Source: Actinomadura hallensis (GTDB lineage: Bacteria > Actinomycetota > Actinomycetes > Streptosporangiales > Streptosporangiaceae). Taken from it: a stretch of 64,000 bases of DNA. Each line of letters begins with the position of its first letter. The first letter of the stretch is position 1. The stretch is from the NCBI RefSeq assembly GCF_006716765.1, contig NZ_VFPO01000001.1:4712001-4776000 (forward strand), written 5' to 3'. The notes below the pieces were generated by a model. It ran no database searches, had not been told where the DNA came from, and worked only from the letters and a program-made list of their open reading frames with translations. The translations under genes and the position numbers were made by a program. Positions 32,721 to 40,702 of the stretch are shown one piece after another.

Positions 32721-33098
32721 TCAGCCGGCGGGGGTCGACTCCAGGCCGCGGCGGGCCGCCTGGCGCATCTGCCGGTTGAGCGTGTCGGTGATGAGCTCGA
32801 TCGCGTCGGGCGTGTGGGCGACCTGGGCGCCGCTGAGCCAGCGGGTGGCCTCGGCCAGCAGGTCCCCGGGCTTGGCGGAGTCGCCGGCGGAGCCCGCGTC
32901 GGCCAGCTCCCCGAGGACGGCGCCGAGCCGCAGCGCGGCGGCCGCCCGTCCGGACCGGGCCGCGCGCCGGTACCAGGCGGCGGCCTGCTCGAGGTCGCCT
33001 TCCCGCTCGAACATCTCGCCCAGGCCGAAGGCCAGGTCCGCATAGGTCCCGTCCGTCGGACGCCCAAGGTCCTCGGGGGTCCAGGGTCGGACGGACAT
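32721..33098 (-). CDS. Sel1/TPR-like repeat protein
   Basis: A 125-residue helical protein. The stretch ADLAFGLGEMFEREGDLEQA followed by AAWYRRAARSGRAAAALRLG is a Sel1/tetratricopeptide-type repeat, usually a protein-protein interaction scaffold. The ATG at 33098 (MSVRPWTPEDLG) has GGAG about nine bases upstream; a longer frame to 33167 is unlikely. It precedes the CBM2-like membrane protein by 20 bp and might interact with its disordered cytosolic part (inference). Confidence 0.75.
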   Translation of the reverse strand: MSVRPWTPEDLGRPTDGTYADLAFGLGEMFEREGDLEQAAAWYRRAARSGRAAAALRLGAVLGELADAGSAGDSAKPGDLLAEATRWLSGAQVAHTPDAIELITDTLNRQMRQAARRGLESTPAG

Positions 33099-33284
33099 GG
33101 GTTCACTCCGCGGTTCGGCTCGACTGAGGACGGCGCCCGAAAGGATCACGCGCCGCGTGGAACCCATGGTGGACGCTCTCCCCGAAATCCGCCACCACTT
33201 TTGTCATCTTTGGCAGAATTTCTGCGCACCCACCCGGTTCCAGCCGCAAACCCCCCCGTTCACCCGAACGACACGCGCCGCCCG

Positions 33285-33689
33285 TCAGTCGCGGGCGTAG
33301 CCGGCGAGCCGGTCCTCGAACCCGTCGTGTCCCGCGGCGAAGGAGCGCAGCGGGAGCGGCCGCCCTCCGGCGGGGTCCGACAGGAGCGCGGGGACGGCGC
33401 GCGGGTCGGGCAGGACACCGCCGCCGAGTCGGACGGGATCGCGCAGGACCGTCCGCACGCCGGGTTCGCCGGAGACGTACTCGCCGAGGACGAATCCTTC
33501 GGACTCGTTCCAGACGAGGGCCTCGAGCCCGAGGACGAAGGTCGCGTCCCGCGGGTGGGAGGGGTCGAGCCACACCTTCGAAAGCGAGACCCCCTGCTGC
33601 TGAAGCGCGTCACCGACCCGGGTGATGTATCCGCGGGTCGCTTCGACGAAGGGGTCCGGGTGAGGCAGGGGGCGAAGACGGCCGGTCAC
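33285..33689 (-). CDS. DUF6292-family protein
   Basis: A 134-residue cytosolic protein. The pattern ATRGYITRVGDALQQQGVSL then WLDPSHPRDATFVLGLEALV and WNESEGF matches the actinobacterial DUF6292 family as I recall it. Function is unknown. A GAGACGAATGAGAGAGGG stretch precedes the start region. It stands alone, 186 bp upstream of the Sel1-like gene. Confidence 0.7.
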   Translation of the reverse strand: MTGRLRPLPHPDPFVEATRGYITRVGDALQQQGVSLSKVWLDPSHPRDATFVLGLEALVWNESEGFVLGEYVSGEPGVRTVLRDPVRLGGGVLPDPRAVPALLSDPAGGRPLPLRSFAAGHDGFEDRLAGYARD

Positions 33690-33887
33690 TGGATCATCCC
33701 TCTCTCATTCGTCTCCTAGAAGTATGAGGGAAAAGATCCGTTATGTCCCGTTTCTTGGCGGAGAAATCTGGCTGAAGGCAGCACAAACTACCCCGTTCAC
33801 CACATTCCTCCTTTCCTTACCCCTGGTCACGGAATGGCGAGGCCGGAGGGCGCCGGCCGCGGAGGCGGCGCCGCCTCCGCGGAGCCG

Positions 33888-34217
33888 TCAGTGCGCCGCC
33901 GGGACGGCCTGGCGGCGCGGACGGGCACGAGGACGAGGGGGTGTCGCGAAGACCAGCCGGGGGAGGAGGACCGCGGCGAGTCCCGCCGCCGAGCAGACCG
34001 CCGCCGGCCGCACCGGAACGCCCGCGCGCCGCGCCAGTTCGGCCGTGACCACCAGGACCGCGATCCCGGTGACCACGAGATGGACACCCCCGGGCCACGG
34101 CTCCCGGGCACGGGGCTCGGGAACCGGCGTCAGCACCAGCAGCGCGTCCGCGCGCTCGCTGGGCTCTTCCACTCCGCTCGGCGCGCTCGGCGCCGGCGCC
34201 GTCCGACTCTCTTCCAC
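33888..34217 (-). CDS. Small two-helix membrane protein
   Basis: A 109-residue protein with two predicted membrane helices: VHLVVTGIAVLVVTAELARR (about 45-64) and AAVCSAAGLAAVLLPRLVFA (about 72-91), an acidic N-terminus and an arginine-rich C-terminus. The GTG start has AAGGAGAG at proper distance. Same strand as, and 46 bp downstream of, another small membrane protein, so they probably form a pair. Unrecognised. The spacer on its 3' side (33690-33887) is AT-richer and I see no gene in it. Confidence 0.65.
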   Translation of the reverse strand: MEESRTAPAPSAPSGVEEPSERADALLVLTPVPEPRAREPWPGGVHLVVTGIAVLVVTAELARRAGVPVRPAAVCSAAGLAAVLLPRLVFATPPRPRARPRRQAVPAAH

Positions 34218-34263
34218 CTCGAACTCTCCTTAGGTCAGCGGCCCGCCCCGCGGCGACCGGAGA

Positions 34264-34476
34264 TCATGTGGTGTGCGGGCCCGAGCGCGACTCGACGGAC
34301 GGTCCCGCCGTGATGTTGAGCAGCGCGCCGACGCGTCCGGCCGGAAGCCTGGACGAGACCTCCCGGCTGTGGAGCTGGATGTTCTTCGTGCGAACACCCA
34401 CAAGCAGGACATGGTGCATGAAGACGAAGAACAGAGCCGCGGGGATGAGCACCCACATTGCGATCGCCAGGGACAT
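34264..34476 (-). CDS. Small single-helix membrane protein
   Basis: A 70-residue protein: one helix at the extreme N-terminus (MSLAIAMWVLIPAALFFVFM), then a basic, probably cytosolic tail (VRTKNIQLHSREVSSRL). GGAGG lies seven bases before the ATG. It is divergent from the GntR regulator across 247 bp that holds a clear palindrome, so it is the probable target of that regulator. Unrecognised family. Confidence 0.65.
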   Translation of the reverse strand: MSLAIAMWVLIPAALFFVFMHHVLLVGVRTKNIQLHSREVSSRLPAGRVGALLNITAGPSVESRSGPHTT

Positions 34477-34561
34477 GGTTGAACCTCCTCCGACTGGTTC
34501 GCGATATCTCTTACATCCCGAAGTTCCTACTGCTAGTGTTGTCCGAGTTCCTGACCGGTTG

Positions 34562-34577
34562 ACTTGTACCAACAAGT
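34562..34577. promoter_or_regulatory. GntR/HutC-type operator candidate
   Basis: ACTTGTACCAACAAGT is an inverted repeat with perfect 6-bp arms and a 4-bp centre. TTGACT overlaps its left edge (34559-34564). Sites of this AC-rich/GT form are usual for UTRA-type GntR regulators, and it lies between the gntR gene and the divergent membrane-protein pair. Confidence 0.6.
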
Positions 34578-34723
34578 CTTCCACCCAAGGTGTTACCCTT
34601 TTTCGAGGTTGCAAACACGTTGGGCGGGTATCACTTGTTTGGATCTTGAAATCCGGTTCGGTGCACATCCCTCGTCCGGAGCGGGATGCACGGCCGCGAA
34701 CAGGCCGGGAAAGGAGCGGACTC

Positions 34724-35620
34724 ATGGCCAGAACGACGCCTCTCCGCTGGCGCGACGTCGCCACCGACCTGCTCCGGCGCATCGAGTCGGGCGACCTGGC
34801 CCCCGCCGGCGGCGACGGGTCGTCCGGCCGGCGGCGGCTCCCGCCCGAGAAGGAGCTGGAGGCGCACTACAGCGTCTCCCGCAACACCGTCCGGGACGCG
34901 CTGTCCTGGCTGCAGAGGCAGGGCTACGTCGTCTCCGAGCAGGGCAAGGGCACCTTCGTCGTGCACCGGCCCAACATCGTCCACGTCACCTTGTCCGCGG
35001 TCGAGCTGGGGCTCGCGCCCGGCGGCAACACAAGCGACTGGTACAACCGCGACGCGTTCATCTCCGCCGACCGCGAGGTGACGGTCTCGCCGGTCAAGGT
35101 GGAGATCCAGGAGGGCACCAAGGTCATCGCCCGGTACCTGCAGACGAACCCGGGCTCGGAGTTCATCTCCCGCCACCAGGAGCTGTTCCTCGAAGGACGG
35201 CCCTGGGCACTGCAGACCTCCTTCTACCCGCTCAGCTTCGCCACCCAGGGAGCCAATCGGCTGCTCTACCCGCGCGACATCCCCGAAGGTGCGGTCGCCT
35301 ACCTCGGAGAAGCGCTGGGCTACAGGGAGGTCGGCTTCCATGACGAGATCAGGGCCCGGGTACCGGACGAGAACGAGAAGCGGTTCTTCAGCCTGGGCGA
35401 CTCGGCCGCCGACGTCGTCTTCGAGACCGTCCGGACGGCCTACTCCCCCGACGGCAAGGCGTTCCGGCTCACCGTGACGGTCTGGCCGGCCGACCGCACA
35501 CGGCTGCACTACAACAACGGACAGGTCCCCGACGACGTCCTGAGGGAGCCCGGCCTGGCTCCGTCCAACGACACTCCGCGCGATTCCCCTCCGGCCACCG
35601 ACGAGGCCGGACGCGGATAG
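34724..35620 (+). CDS. GntR-family regulator (HutC/UTRA type)
   Basis: A 298-residue regulator. The N-terminal winged helix (residues 5-85) ends with LPPEKELEAHYSVSRNTVRD and ALSWLQRQGYVVSEQGKGTF; an 11-residue Gly/Ser-rich insert follows DLAP. The C-terminal UTRA ligand domain covers about 100-275 (ISRHQELFLEGRPWALQTSF, ending TRLHYNNGQVPDD). UTRA domains sense small metabolites. GAAAGGAGC precedes the ATG. Followed by a GNAT gene and an internally deleted relative on the same strand. Confidence 0.92.
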   Translation: MARTTPLRWRDVATDLLRRIESGDLAPAGGDGSSGRRRLPPEKELEAHYSVSRNTVRDALSWLQRQGYVVSEQGKGTFVVHRPNIVHVTLSAVELGLAPGGNTSDWYNRDAFISADREVTVSPVKVEIQEGTKVIARYLQTNPGSEFISRHQELFLEGRPWALQTSFYPLSFATQGANRLLYPRDIPEGAVAYLGEALGYREVGFHDEIRARVPDENEKRFFSLGDSAADVVFETVRTAYSPDGKAFRLTVTVWPADRTRLHYNNGQVPDDVLREPGLAPSNDTPRDSPPATDEAGRG

Positions 35621-35754
35621 GCGGTCGCCGCCCGATGCGGCGGCCGTCGACAACCATCCATACAGCCCCCTCCTTCCCCGACCGCCTGGGAGCCCGAGGC
35701 ACTCCCTGTCCGGCCGGAAGGCGGGGGCTCGGTTCTTCTCGGAGTCAGGAGCAC

Positions 35755-36375
35755 GTGGACACAGGAACATCGGCCCGCCGACGAAGCCGGGCCGCCCGCA
35801 TCGCCTACCCCATCCGCCTCGCGCAGCCTGGCGAACTCGACTCGGTCCTCGGGCTGATCGACCACGCGGCGGAATGGCTGCGCACCAAGAAGAACACGAC
35901 GCAGTGGGCCCGGCCCTGGCCCAGTCCGGCGGATCGCCGCAAACGCGTGTACGAGGCCCTGGAGAACGGGGAGACGTGGCTTCTGTTCGACAGGGCGCGT
36001 CCGATCGGCACCGTCAGCATCAAGTCGGCCGGCCATGAGGAGCTCTGGACGGCGGAGGAGCGCGAGACGAAGGCCGTGTACCTTCACCGCCTGGTCATCC
36101 ACCGTGACTACGCCGGCATGGCGCTGGGCGCCGAGCTGATCGAGTGGGCGGGGCGCAAGGGAGCGTCCCAGCAGAACGGAGCGGAACTGATCCGCATCGA
36201 CGTCTGGACCGACAACACCGAACTCCACGAGTACTACCGCCGGCAGGGGTTCAGGGACGTCGGCATCCGCACGACCAGCGACAACACGCCGTCCGGCGCC
36301 CTTTTCCAGAAGCCCCTGGGCACCGGCCAAGCCACACGGCTCGACCGCATCAAGGAACACACTCCGCAACCCTGA
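35755..36375 (+). CDS. GNAT-family N-acetyltransferase
   Basis: A 206-residue acetyltransferase. The fold appears as YPIRLAQPGELDSVLGLIDH, AVYLHRLVIHRDYAGMALGA (acetyl-CoA binding), ELIEWAGRKGA, then IDVWTDNTELHEYYRRQGFR. The acceptor is unknown. The start is uncertain: a GTG at 35755 has AGGAG only three bases upstream, and no ATG fits the frame. It lies between a GntR regulator and its truncated relative, an arrangement seen when regulator-acetyltransferase modules are copied. Confidence 0.8.
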   Translation: MDTGTSARRRSRAARIAYPIRLAQPGELDSVLGLIDHAAEWLRTKKNTTQWARPWPSPADRRKRVYEALENGETWLLFDRARPIGTVSIKSAGHEELWTAEERETKAVYLHRLVIHRDYAGMALGAELIEWAGRKGASQQNGAELIRIDVWTDNTELHEYYRRQGFRDVGIRTTSDNTPSGALFQKPLGTGQATRLDRIKEHTPQP

Positions 36376-36409
36376 GATCTCGCCCCTCGGCATCGACGGG
36401 AGACAGCCG

Positions 36410-36721
36410 GTGACGGACAGGCGCCCGAAGTACCTGGAGATCGCGGAAGAGCTGCAGATCAGGGCGCTGGGGATTCCCCCGGACCAGCCGCACCCGCAGG
36501 TGGTCTGCCGGTCACAGGAGCGGTTCGTCGGCGGCAGGCCGAACTCCCTCCAGCACTCGTACTTCACGCTGGAACTGGCGATCAAGGCGCAGGCACTGCT
36601 CAAGTCCGTGGAGATCGAGGAGGGCACGGTCGCCTACCTGCAGGTGTACAAGCCCGGCGCCAACAGGATCCGCTTCATGGCCGGAGAGGTCCCCGACGAG
36701 GTCTGGAACAGCGGTTCCTGA
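36410..36721 (+). CDS. Internally deleted GntR/UTRA protein
   Basis: A 103-residue frame with GGGAG before its GTG. The start (PKYLEIAEELQ) resembles the first helix of a GntR HTH, but the rest of the winged helix is gone. The next part (CRSQERFVGGRPNSLQHSYF) and EIEEGTVAYLQ align with the UTRA core of the gene at 34724, and the end (ANRIRFMAGEVPDEVW) with its last strand (TRLHYNNGQVPDDVL). So at least two internal segments are missing while the frame stays open. It cannot bind DNA in the usual way; it could be a remnant or a UTRA-only partner. Confidence 0.6.
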   Translation: MTDRRPKYLEIAEELQIRALGIPPDQPHPQVVCRSQERFVGGRPNSLQHSYFTLELAIKAQALLKSVEIEEGTVAYLQVYKPGANRIRFMAGEVPDEVWNSGS

Positions 36722-36751
36722 GCCGGCTCCGCCCGGCCGATCGACGCGGGG

Positions 36752-37039
36752 TCAGACGAAGCGGACCAGCATCAGGTCGCTGTCCGGGGTTTCGCGCCAG
36801 TAGACGGCGCCGGGTTCGCGGGACATGCGCTCCACCTCGGCGGCGATGATCAGGGCGCGGTTGATGCAGTCGGTCTTGTTGTAGCCGGTGAGGTCCTGGA
36901 GGCGCTGGAGGGCCTGGACGGCCTTGCCGGTCAGGTTGATCGTCACGCGCTCGCTCTGCGGCATCGCCTCGGCGCGGTGGGGGTCGTCGGCGCTCATGTT
37001 CTGGTCCGAGGTGTCGGAGGCTGCCCGAGAGTTCGTCAT
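36752..37039 (-). CDS. Ribbon-helix-helix DNA-binding protein
   Basis: A 95-residue protein with an unstructured N-terminus and an RHH-type core: ERVTINLTGKAVQALQRLQD then GYNKTDCINRALIIAAEVE (about residues 33-72). The strand SERVTINL would form the DNA-reading ribbon. GGAGAA lies seven bases before the ATG at 37039. No toxin gene follows on the same strand. Two direct repeats 22 bp apart lie upstream and may be its operator. Confidence 0.75.
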   Translation of the reverse strand: MTNSRAASDTSDQNMSADDPHRAEAMPQSERVTINLTGKAVQALQRLQDLTGYNKTDCINRALIIAAEVERMSREPGAVYWRETPDSDLMLVRFV

Positions 37040-37212
37040 CTGCGCGTTCTCCAATCGGGAGCGGAGGGCCGGTCCGGCGCGCGAAGCCGGAGGGCCACCG
37101 CCGGTGAGGCGAGAATACAGCCTTCCGTCAGCAAACCCATGCCCCGTGTACAGGGGGCACGTTAGTGGTTCCCCCGCGTGTCGCCCCGGAAACCTTCCCA
37201 TCTCGACAATGC

Positions 37213-37249
37213 CTGACTCTCGCCATCAAGATAGCTGACTGTCACCATC
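37213..37249. repeat. 15-bp direct repeats, two helical turns apart
   Basis: CTGACTCTCGCCATC (37213-37227) and CTGACTGTCACCATC (37235-37249) are 22 bp apart, in the 341-bp AT-richer spacer between the RHH gene and the cNMP/cyclase-like gene. RHH proteins bind such phased repeats. No other gene is seen in the spacer. Confidence 0.55.
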
Positions 37250-37380
37250 CTTCGTACATCAAAAGTATGGTCTTTGTATGACTCACGCAGTACTCTCAAG
37301 GTCGGGAGAAGTGGGGACACCGCGAACGCCGGGAGGACGGCGTACACTACGCCGCACCTTCCCGGGGGAAGGACTACTTC

Positions 37381-38712
37381 GTGAGCACCGACCGTTTCGC
37401 GACGCGGCTGTGGAGGCAGGCGACCTCCCACGGCGGCACCGGCCTGCTGAACGCGAAGGTCACGACCCCGGTGACGCTCCTCGCCGTGCTGCTGGGGTAC
37501 GCGCTGGACGGCTCGCCGGGCGCCATGGTCGTCGGCGGCCTGACGTTCCTTTCGCTCCCCGCGGTCACCATGACGAACGCGCTCGTCCAGTACCTGCGCG
37601 CCGGGACGCTGCGGGAGACGAGCGGCTCTCCCCCCGCCCGGCCTCCGGCCATCGCGGCCGCGTCGCCCGGGAACCTCGAGGTGGTGCGCCCCCTGCCGGA
37701 GCGGGTCCACGACGACGCGACGTTCTGGGGAGCGCTCACGCCGGACGAGCGGGACGCGCTCCTCAAGGTCGCGAGCCTGCACCTGTACCTCAAGGGCGAG
37801 GTGCTGTGCCGCGAGGGCGGACCCGCGGGCGAGGCCGTCGTGATCCTGTCCGGCTGGACGCGGGTGACGGTCCAGGAGGGCGGCCGTGAGCGGACCGTCG
37901 CGTTCCGGGCCGCCGGGGAACTCGTCGGGGAGCGGGCGGCGCTGATGGTCAGGGACCGCTCCGCCACCGTCACCGCGGAGGGCGACGTCCGGGCGCTGCG
38001 CGTCGGCGCGCGGGACTTCGCGGTCTTCCTGGACGGGCACCCGCGCGTCCGGGCCCTGCTGGAGCGGCAGGTCTACCGGCGGCAGACCGAGCCGCCCGTG
38101 CCGGGCGTCCTCCCCGACTGGTCCGGCGGCAACTGCTCGATCCTGATCACCGACATCACGGGGTTCAGCGCGCCGGCGCGCAGCGACGCCGACCGCCGGT
38201 TCCTGCTGGAGGCCATGTACGGGCACCTGGAGGACGCGTTCGCCGCCTCGGGGCTCGACCCGTCCGGCTTCCACACGGAGGACCGCGGCGACGGCGCGCT
38301 CGTCATCGTCCCGCCGACCACGCCGACGGAGGCGGTCGTCGACCCGATGCTCGCGCACCTGGCCGCGGCGCTGCGGCGGCACAACCGCCGCGCCGCCGAG
38401 GCGACCCGGATGCGGCTCCGGGCCGCGCTGCACGTGGGCCCGGTCCAGCGCGGCCCGAAGGGCGTCTCCGGCATGTCGATCATCACCGCGCACCGGATGG
38501 TGGACGCGCCCGCGGTGAAGAAGCGCGTCGCCGAGACCGGCGCCGACCTGGCGTTCGTCGTCTCCGACTTCGTCTTCGAGACGGTGATCGCATCCGCCCC
38601 GGGGTTCGTCGACCCGCACCGGTACGAGCGCGTCCGCATCCGCCTCAAGGAGACGTCGCGGTCGGCGTGGCTCACGCTGGAGGGCGGCGAGGACCGGCTC
38701 CGGGCCGTGTGA
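37381..38712 (+). CDS. Membrane signalling protein with cNMP-binding and nucleotide-cyclase-like domains
   Basis: A 443-residue protein. Two N-terminal membrane helices (TTPVTLLAVLLGYAL and GAMVVGGLTFLSLPAV) are followed by a Crp-type cyclic-nucleotide-binding domain at about 112-235 (LKGEVLCREGGPAGEAVVIL, GELVGERAALM) and a class III cyclase-like domain at about 255-440 (ILITDITGFSAPARSDADRR, EDRGDGALVIVPP). The two metal-binding aspartates appear present, but the substrate-specifying Lys/Asp and transition-state Arg of true cyclases cannot be placed with confidence, so it may bind rather than make a nucleotide. GGAAGGA precedes the GTG. Confidence 0.82.
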   Translation: MSTDRFATRLWRQATSHGGTGLLNAKVTTPVTLLAVLLGYALDGSPGAMVVGGLTFLSLPAVTMTNALVQYLRAGTLRETSGSPPARPPAIAAASPGNLEVVRPLPERVHDDATFWGALTPDERDALLKVASLHLYLKGEVLCREGGPAGEAVVILSGWTRVTVQEGGRERTVAFRAAGELVGERAALMVRDRSATVTAEGDVRALRVGARDFAVFLDGHPRVRALLERQVYRRQTEPPVPGVLPDWSGGNCSILITDITGFSAPARSDADRRFLLEAMYGHLEDAFAASGLDPSGFHTEDRGDGALVIVPPTTPTEAVVDPMLAHLAAALRRHNRRAAEATRMRLRAALHVGPVQRGPKGVSGMSIITAHRMVDAPAVKKRVAETGADLAFVVSDFVFETVIASAPGFVDPHRYERVRIRLKETSRSAWLTLEGGEDRLRAV

Positions 38713-38718
38713 CGGCCG

Positions 38719-39000
38719 TCAGGCGGCCACCATGTCCCGGTACTCGGGGTGCTTGTCGATCCAGCCCTTGACGAACGGGCACAGCGGCACGACGGACACG
38801 CCCTTCGCCCGCAGGTCGTCGAGGACGCCGCGGGCGAGCGAGCCGCCCACGCCCCGCCCCTTGAACGCGGGATCCACCTCGGTGTGGACGAGGACGACGC
38901 TTCCCTCGCGCTTCTCGTACACGACGAAGCCCGCGAGCTCCCCGTCCAGCCTGATCTCGTAGCGACCCTGCCCGGCGTTGTCGCTGATCTCGGTGCTCAT
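38719..39000 (-). CDS. Small GNAT-like acetyltransferase (YjdJ type)
   Basis: A 93-residue one-domain GNAT of the YjdJ/GTN class: YEIRLDGELAGFVVYEKREG, HTEVDPAFKGRGVGGSLARG with the acetyl-CoA loop GRGVGG, and PLCPFVKGWIDKHPEYRDMV. These small proteins are widely conserved; their acceptor is uncertain. It is 36 bp downstream of cimA on the same strand and convergent with the signalling gene. Complete. Confidence 0.9.
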   Translation of the reverse strand: MSTEISDNAGQGRYEIRLDGELAGFVVYEKREGSVVLVHTEVDPAFKGRGVGGSLARGVLDDLRAKGVSVVPLCPFVKGWIDKHPEYRDMVAA

Positions 39001-39036
39001 GGTTGCGACAATGTCCGGAGGGCCCGTTTGATTCCC

Positions 39037-40614
39037 TCAGGCGGCGTCGTATCCGGCGCGGAGCAGGCAGTAGGTGACGGCCTCCTCGAGGGCCTGCCAC
39101 GACGCGGCGATGACGTTGTCCTCGACGCCGACCGTGCCCCACTCGCGCTCGCCGTCGCCGGACTCGATGAGCACCCGCGTGCGGGCGTCGGTGCCGTGGG
39201 CCCCCTCCAGGATGCGGACCTTGTAGTCGACGAGCTCCAGCCGGGCCAGCTCCGGGTAGAGGCGGCCGAGGGCGATCCGCAGCGCGTTGTCGAGGGCGTT
39301 GACGGGGCCGTTGCCCTCGCCCGTCGCGATGATCCGCTCGCCCTTGGCGTGCAGCTTGACGGTGGCCTCGCTGACCATGGACCCGTCGGGACGGCGCTCC
39401 ACGATCGACCGCCACGACTCGACCTCGAAGTACCGCTGCCGGACGCCGGTCAGCTCCTCGCGCAGCAGCAGCTCGAACGACGCGTCCGCGGCCTCGAAGG
39501 TGTAGCCGGCGTTCTCCAGCTCCTTGACCTTGTCGACGACGGCCTTGGACTTCTCGCCGGACAGGTCGTAGCCCAGCTCGCGGCCCTTCAGCTCGACCGA
39601 CGCCCGCCCGGCCATGCTGGACACCAGCATCCGCATGTCGTTGCCGACGGCGGCCGGGTCGATGTGCTGGTACAGGTCGGGGTCGACCTTGATGGCGGAC
39701 GCGTGCAGGCCCGCCTTGTGCGCGAACGCCGACAGCCCCACGTACGGCTGCTGCGAGGCGGGCGCGACGTTGGTGACCTCGGAGACGGCGTGCGCGATGC
39801 GGGTCATCTCGCCGAGCTGCTCGTCGGTGACGAGCCGCATGCCGCGCTTGAGCTGCAGGTTCCCGATGACCGTGAACAGGTTGGCGTTGCCGCTGCGCTC
39901 GCCGTACCCGTTGGCGCAGCCCTGGACGTGGGTGGCGCCGGCCTTGACGGCCGCGAGGGTGTTGGCGACCGCGCAGCCCGAGTCGTCGTGGCAGTGGATG
40001 CCGACGCGGACGCCGAGCGAGACGACGTCGTGGACGATGTCGGCCAGCTCGTCCGGCAGCATGCCGCCGTTGGTGTCGCACAGCGCGACGACGTCCGCGC
40101 CGGCCTCGGCGGCGGTGCGGACGGCCTCCAGCGCGTAGTCGCGGTTGGCGCGGTAGCCGTCGAAGAAGTGCTCGGCGTCCAGGAAGACCCGCTGACCCTC
40201 CGCACGGAGATGGGAGACCGTGTCGCGGATCATCGCGAGGTTCTCCTTCAGCGTCGTGCGGAGAGCCAGCTCGACGTGCCTGTCGTGACTCTTGGCGACA
40301 AGGGTCACGACCGGCGCGCCGGACTCGCGCAGCGCGGCCACCTGCGGGTCGTCGGCGGCCTTCACCCCGGCCCGGCGGGTCGCGCCGAACGCGGTGAGCT
40401 GCGCGTGCTTCAGGTCGAGCTCGGTCCGGGCCCGCCTGAAGAACTCGGTGTCCCTGGGGTTGGCGCCCGGCCAGCCGCCCTCGATGAAGCCGATGCCCAG
40501 GTCGTCCAGGTGCCGCGCGATGGCGAGCTTGTCGGGCACGGAGAGGTTGAGGCCCTCCTGCTGTGCACCGTCGCGCAGGGTCGTGTCGTAGACGTGGAAA
40601 GCGTCGCCTTGCAT
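39037..40614 (-). CDS. cimA: (R)-citramalate synthase
   Basis: A 525-residue HMGL-type enzyme condensing pyruvate and acetyl-CoA to citramalate, the threonine-independent entry to isoleucine. Motifs: DTTLRDGAQQEGLNLSV at the start, LCDTNGGMLPDEL, the metal-binding GIHCHDDSGCAVANTL, then a C-terminal LeuA-type regulatory domain (about 400-520) that usually senses isoleucine. Close LeuA-family paralogues exist, but QQEG after DTTLRDGA and the overall length favour CimA. The ATG at 40614 follows a leader-peptide attenuator. LeuCD and LeuB encoded in this window also serve this route. Confidence 0.92.
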   Translation of the reverse strand: MQGDAFHVYDTTLRDGAQQEGLNLSVPDKLAIARHLDDLGIGFIEGGWPGANPRDTEFFRRARTELDLKHAQLTAFGATRRAGVKAADDPQVAALRESGAPVVTLVAKSHDRHVELALRTTLKENLAMIRDTVSHLRAEGQRVFLDAEHFFDGYRANRDYALEAVRTAAEAGADVVALCDTNGGMLPDELADIVHDVVSLGVRVGIHCHDDSGCAVANTLAAVKAGATHVQGCANGYGERSGNANLFTVIGNLQLKRGMRLVTDEQLGEMTRIAHAVSEVTNVAPASQQPYVGLSAFAHKAGLHASAIKVDPDLYQHIDPAAVGNDMRMLVSSMAGRASVELKGRELGYDLSGEKSKAVVDKVKELENAGYTFEAADASFELLLREELTGVRQRYFEVESWRSIVERRPDGSMVSEATVKLHAKGERIIATGEGNGPVNALDNALRIALGRLYPELARLELVDYKVRILEGAHGTDARTRVLIESGDGEREWGTVGVEDNVIAASWQALEEAVTYCLLRAGYDAA

Positions 40615-40652
40615 GTCGAAAACCCCCAGGGGAGTGATCGGCGCCAGGGCAC

Positions 40653-40683
40653 AAAAAAGACCTCTCACGGACGTGAGAGGTCT
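40653..40683 (-). terminator. Attenuator terminator before cimA
   Basis: On the minus strand AGACCTCTCAC/GTGAGAGGTCT (11-12 bp, tiny loop) is followed by six U residues (40653-40658). It directly abuts an upstream 10-bp hairpin, GCGCGCCGGC with GCCGGCGCGC (40684-40693, 40712-40721), that overlaps the leader peptide's end. Confidence 0.85.
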
Positions 40684-40702
40684 GCGCGCCGGCGTCGTCC
40701 CG

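Noticed and set aside
30028..33045. 1005-codon plus-strand frame opposite the FAH and CBM2 genes
   Set aside because: Antisense shadow; the minus-strand genes have ribosome binding sites and clear families.
33724..34233. Plus-strand frame beginning MREKIRYVPFLGGEIWLK
   Set aside because: No ribosome binding site, and after about 45 codons it becomes the Arg/Pro-rich shadow of the minus-strand membrane-protein gene.
36752..37039. RHH protein considered as a type II antitoxin
   Set aside because: No downstream toxin gene overlaps or follows on the same strand; it fits a stand-alone regulator better.
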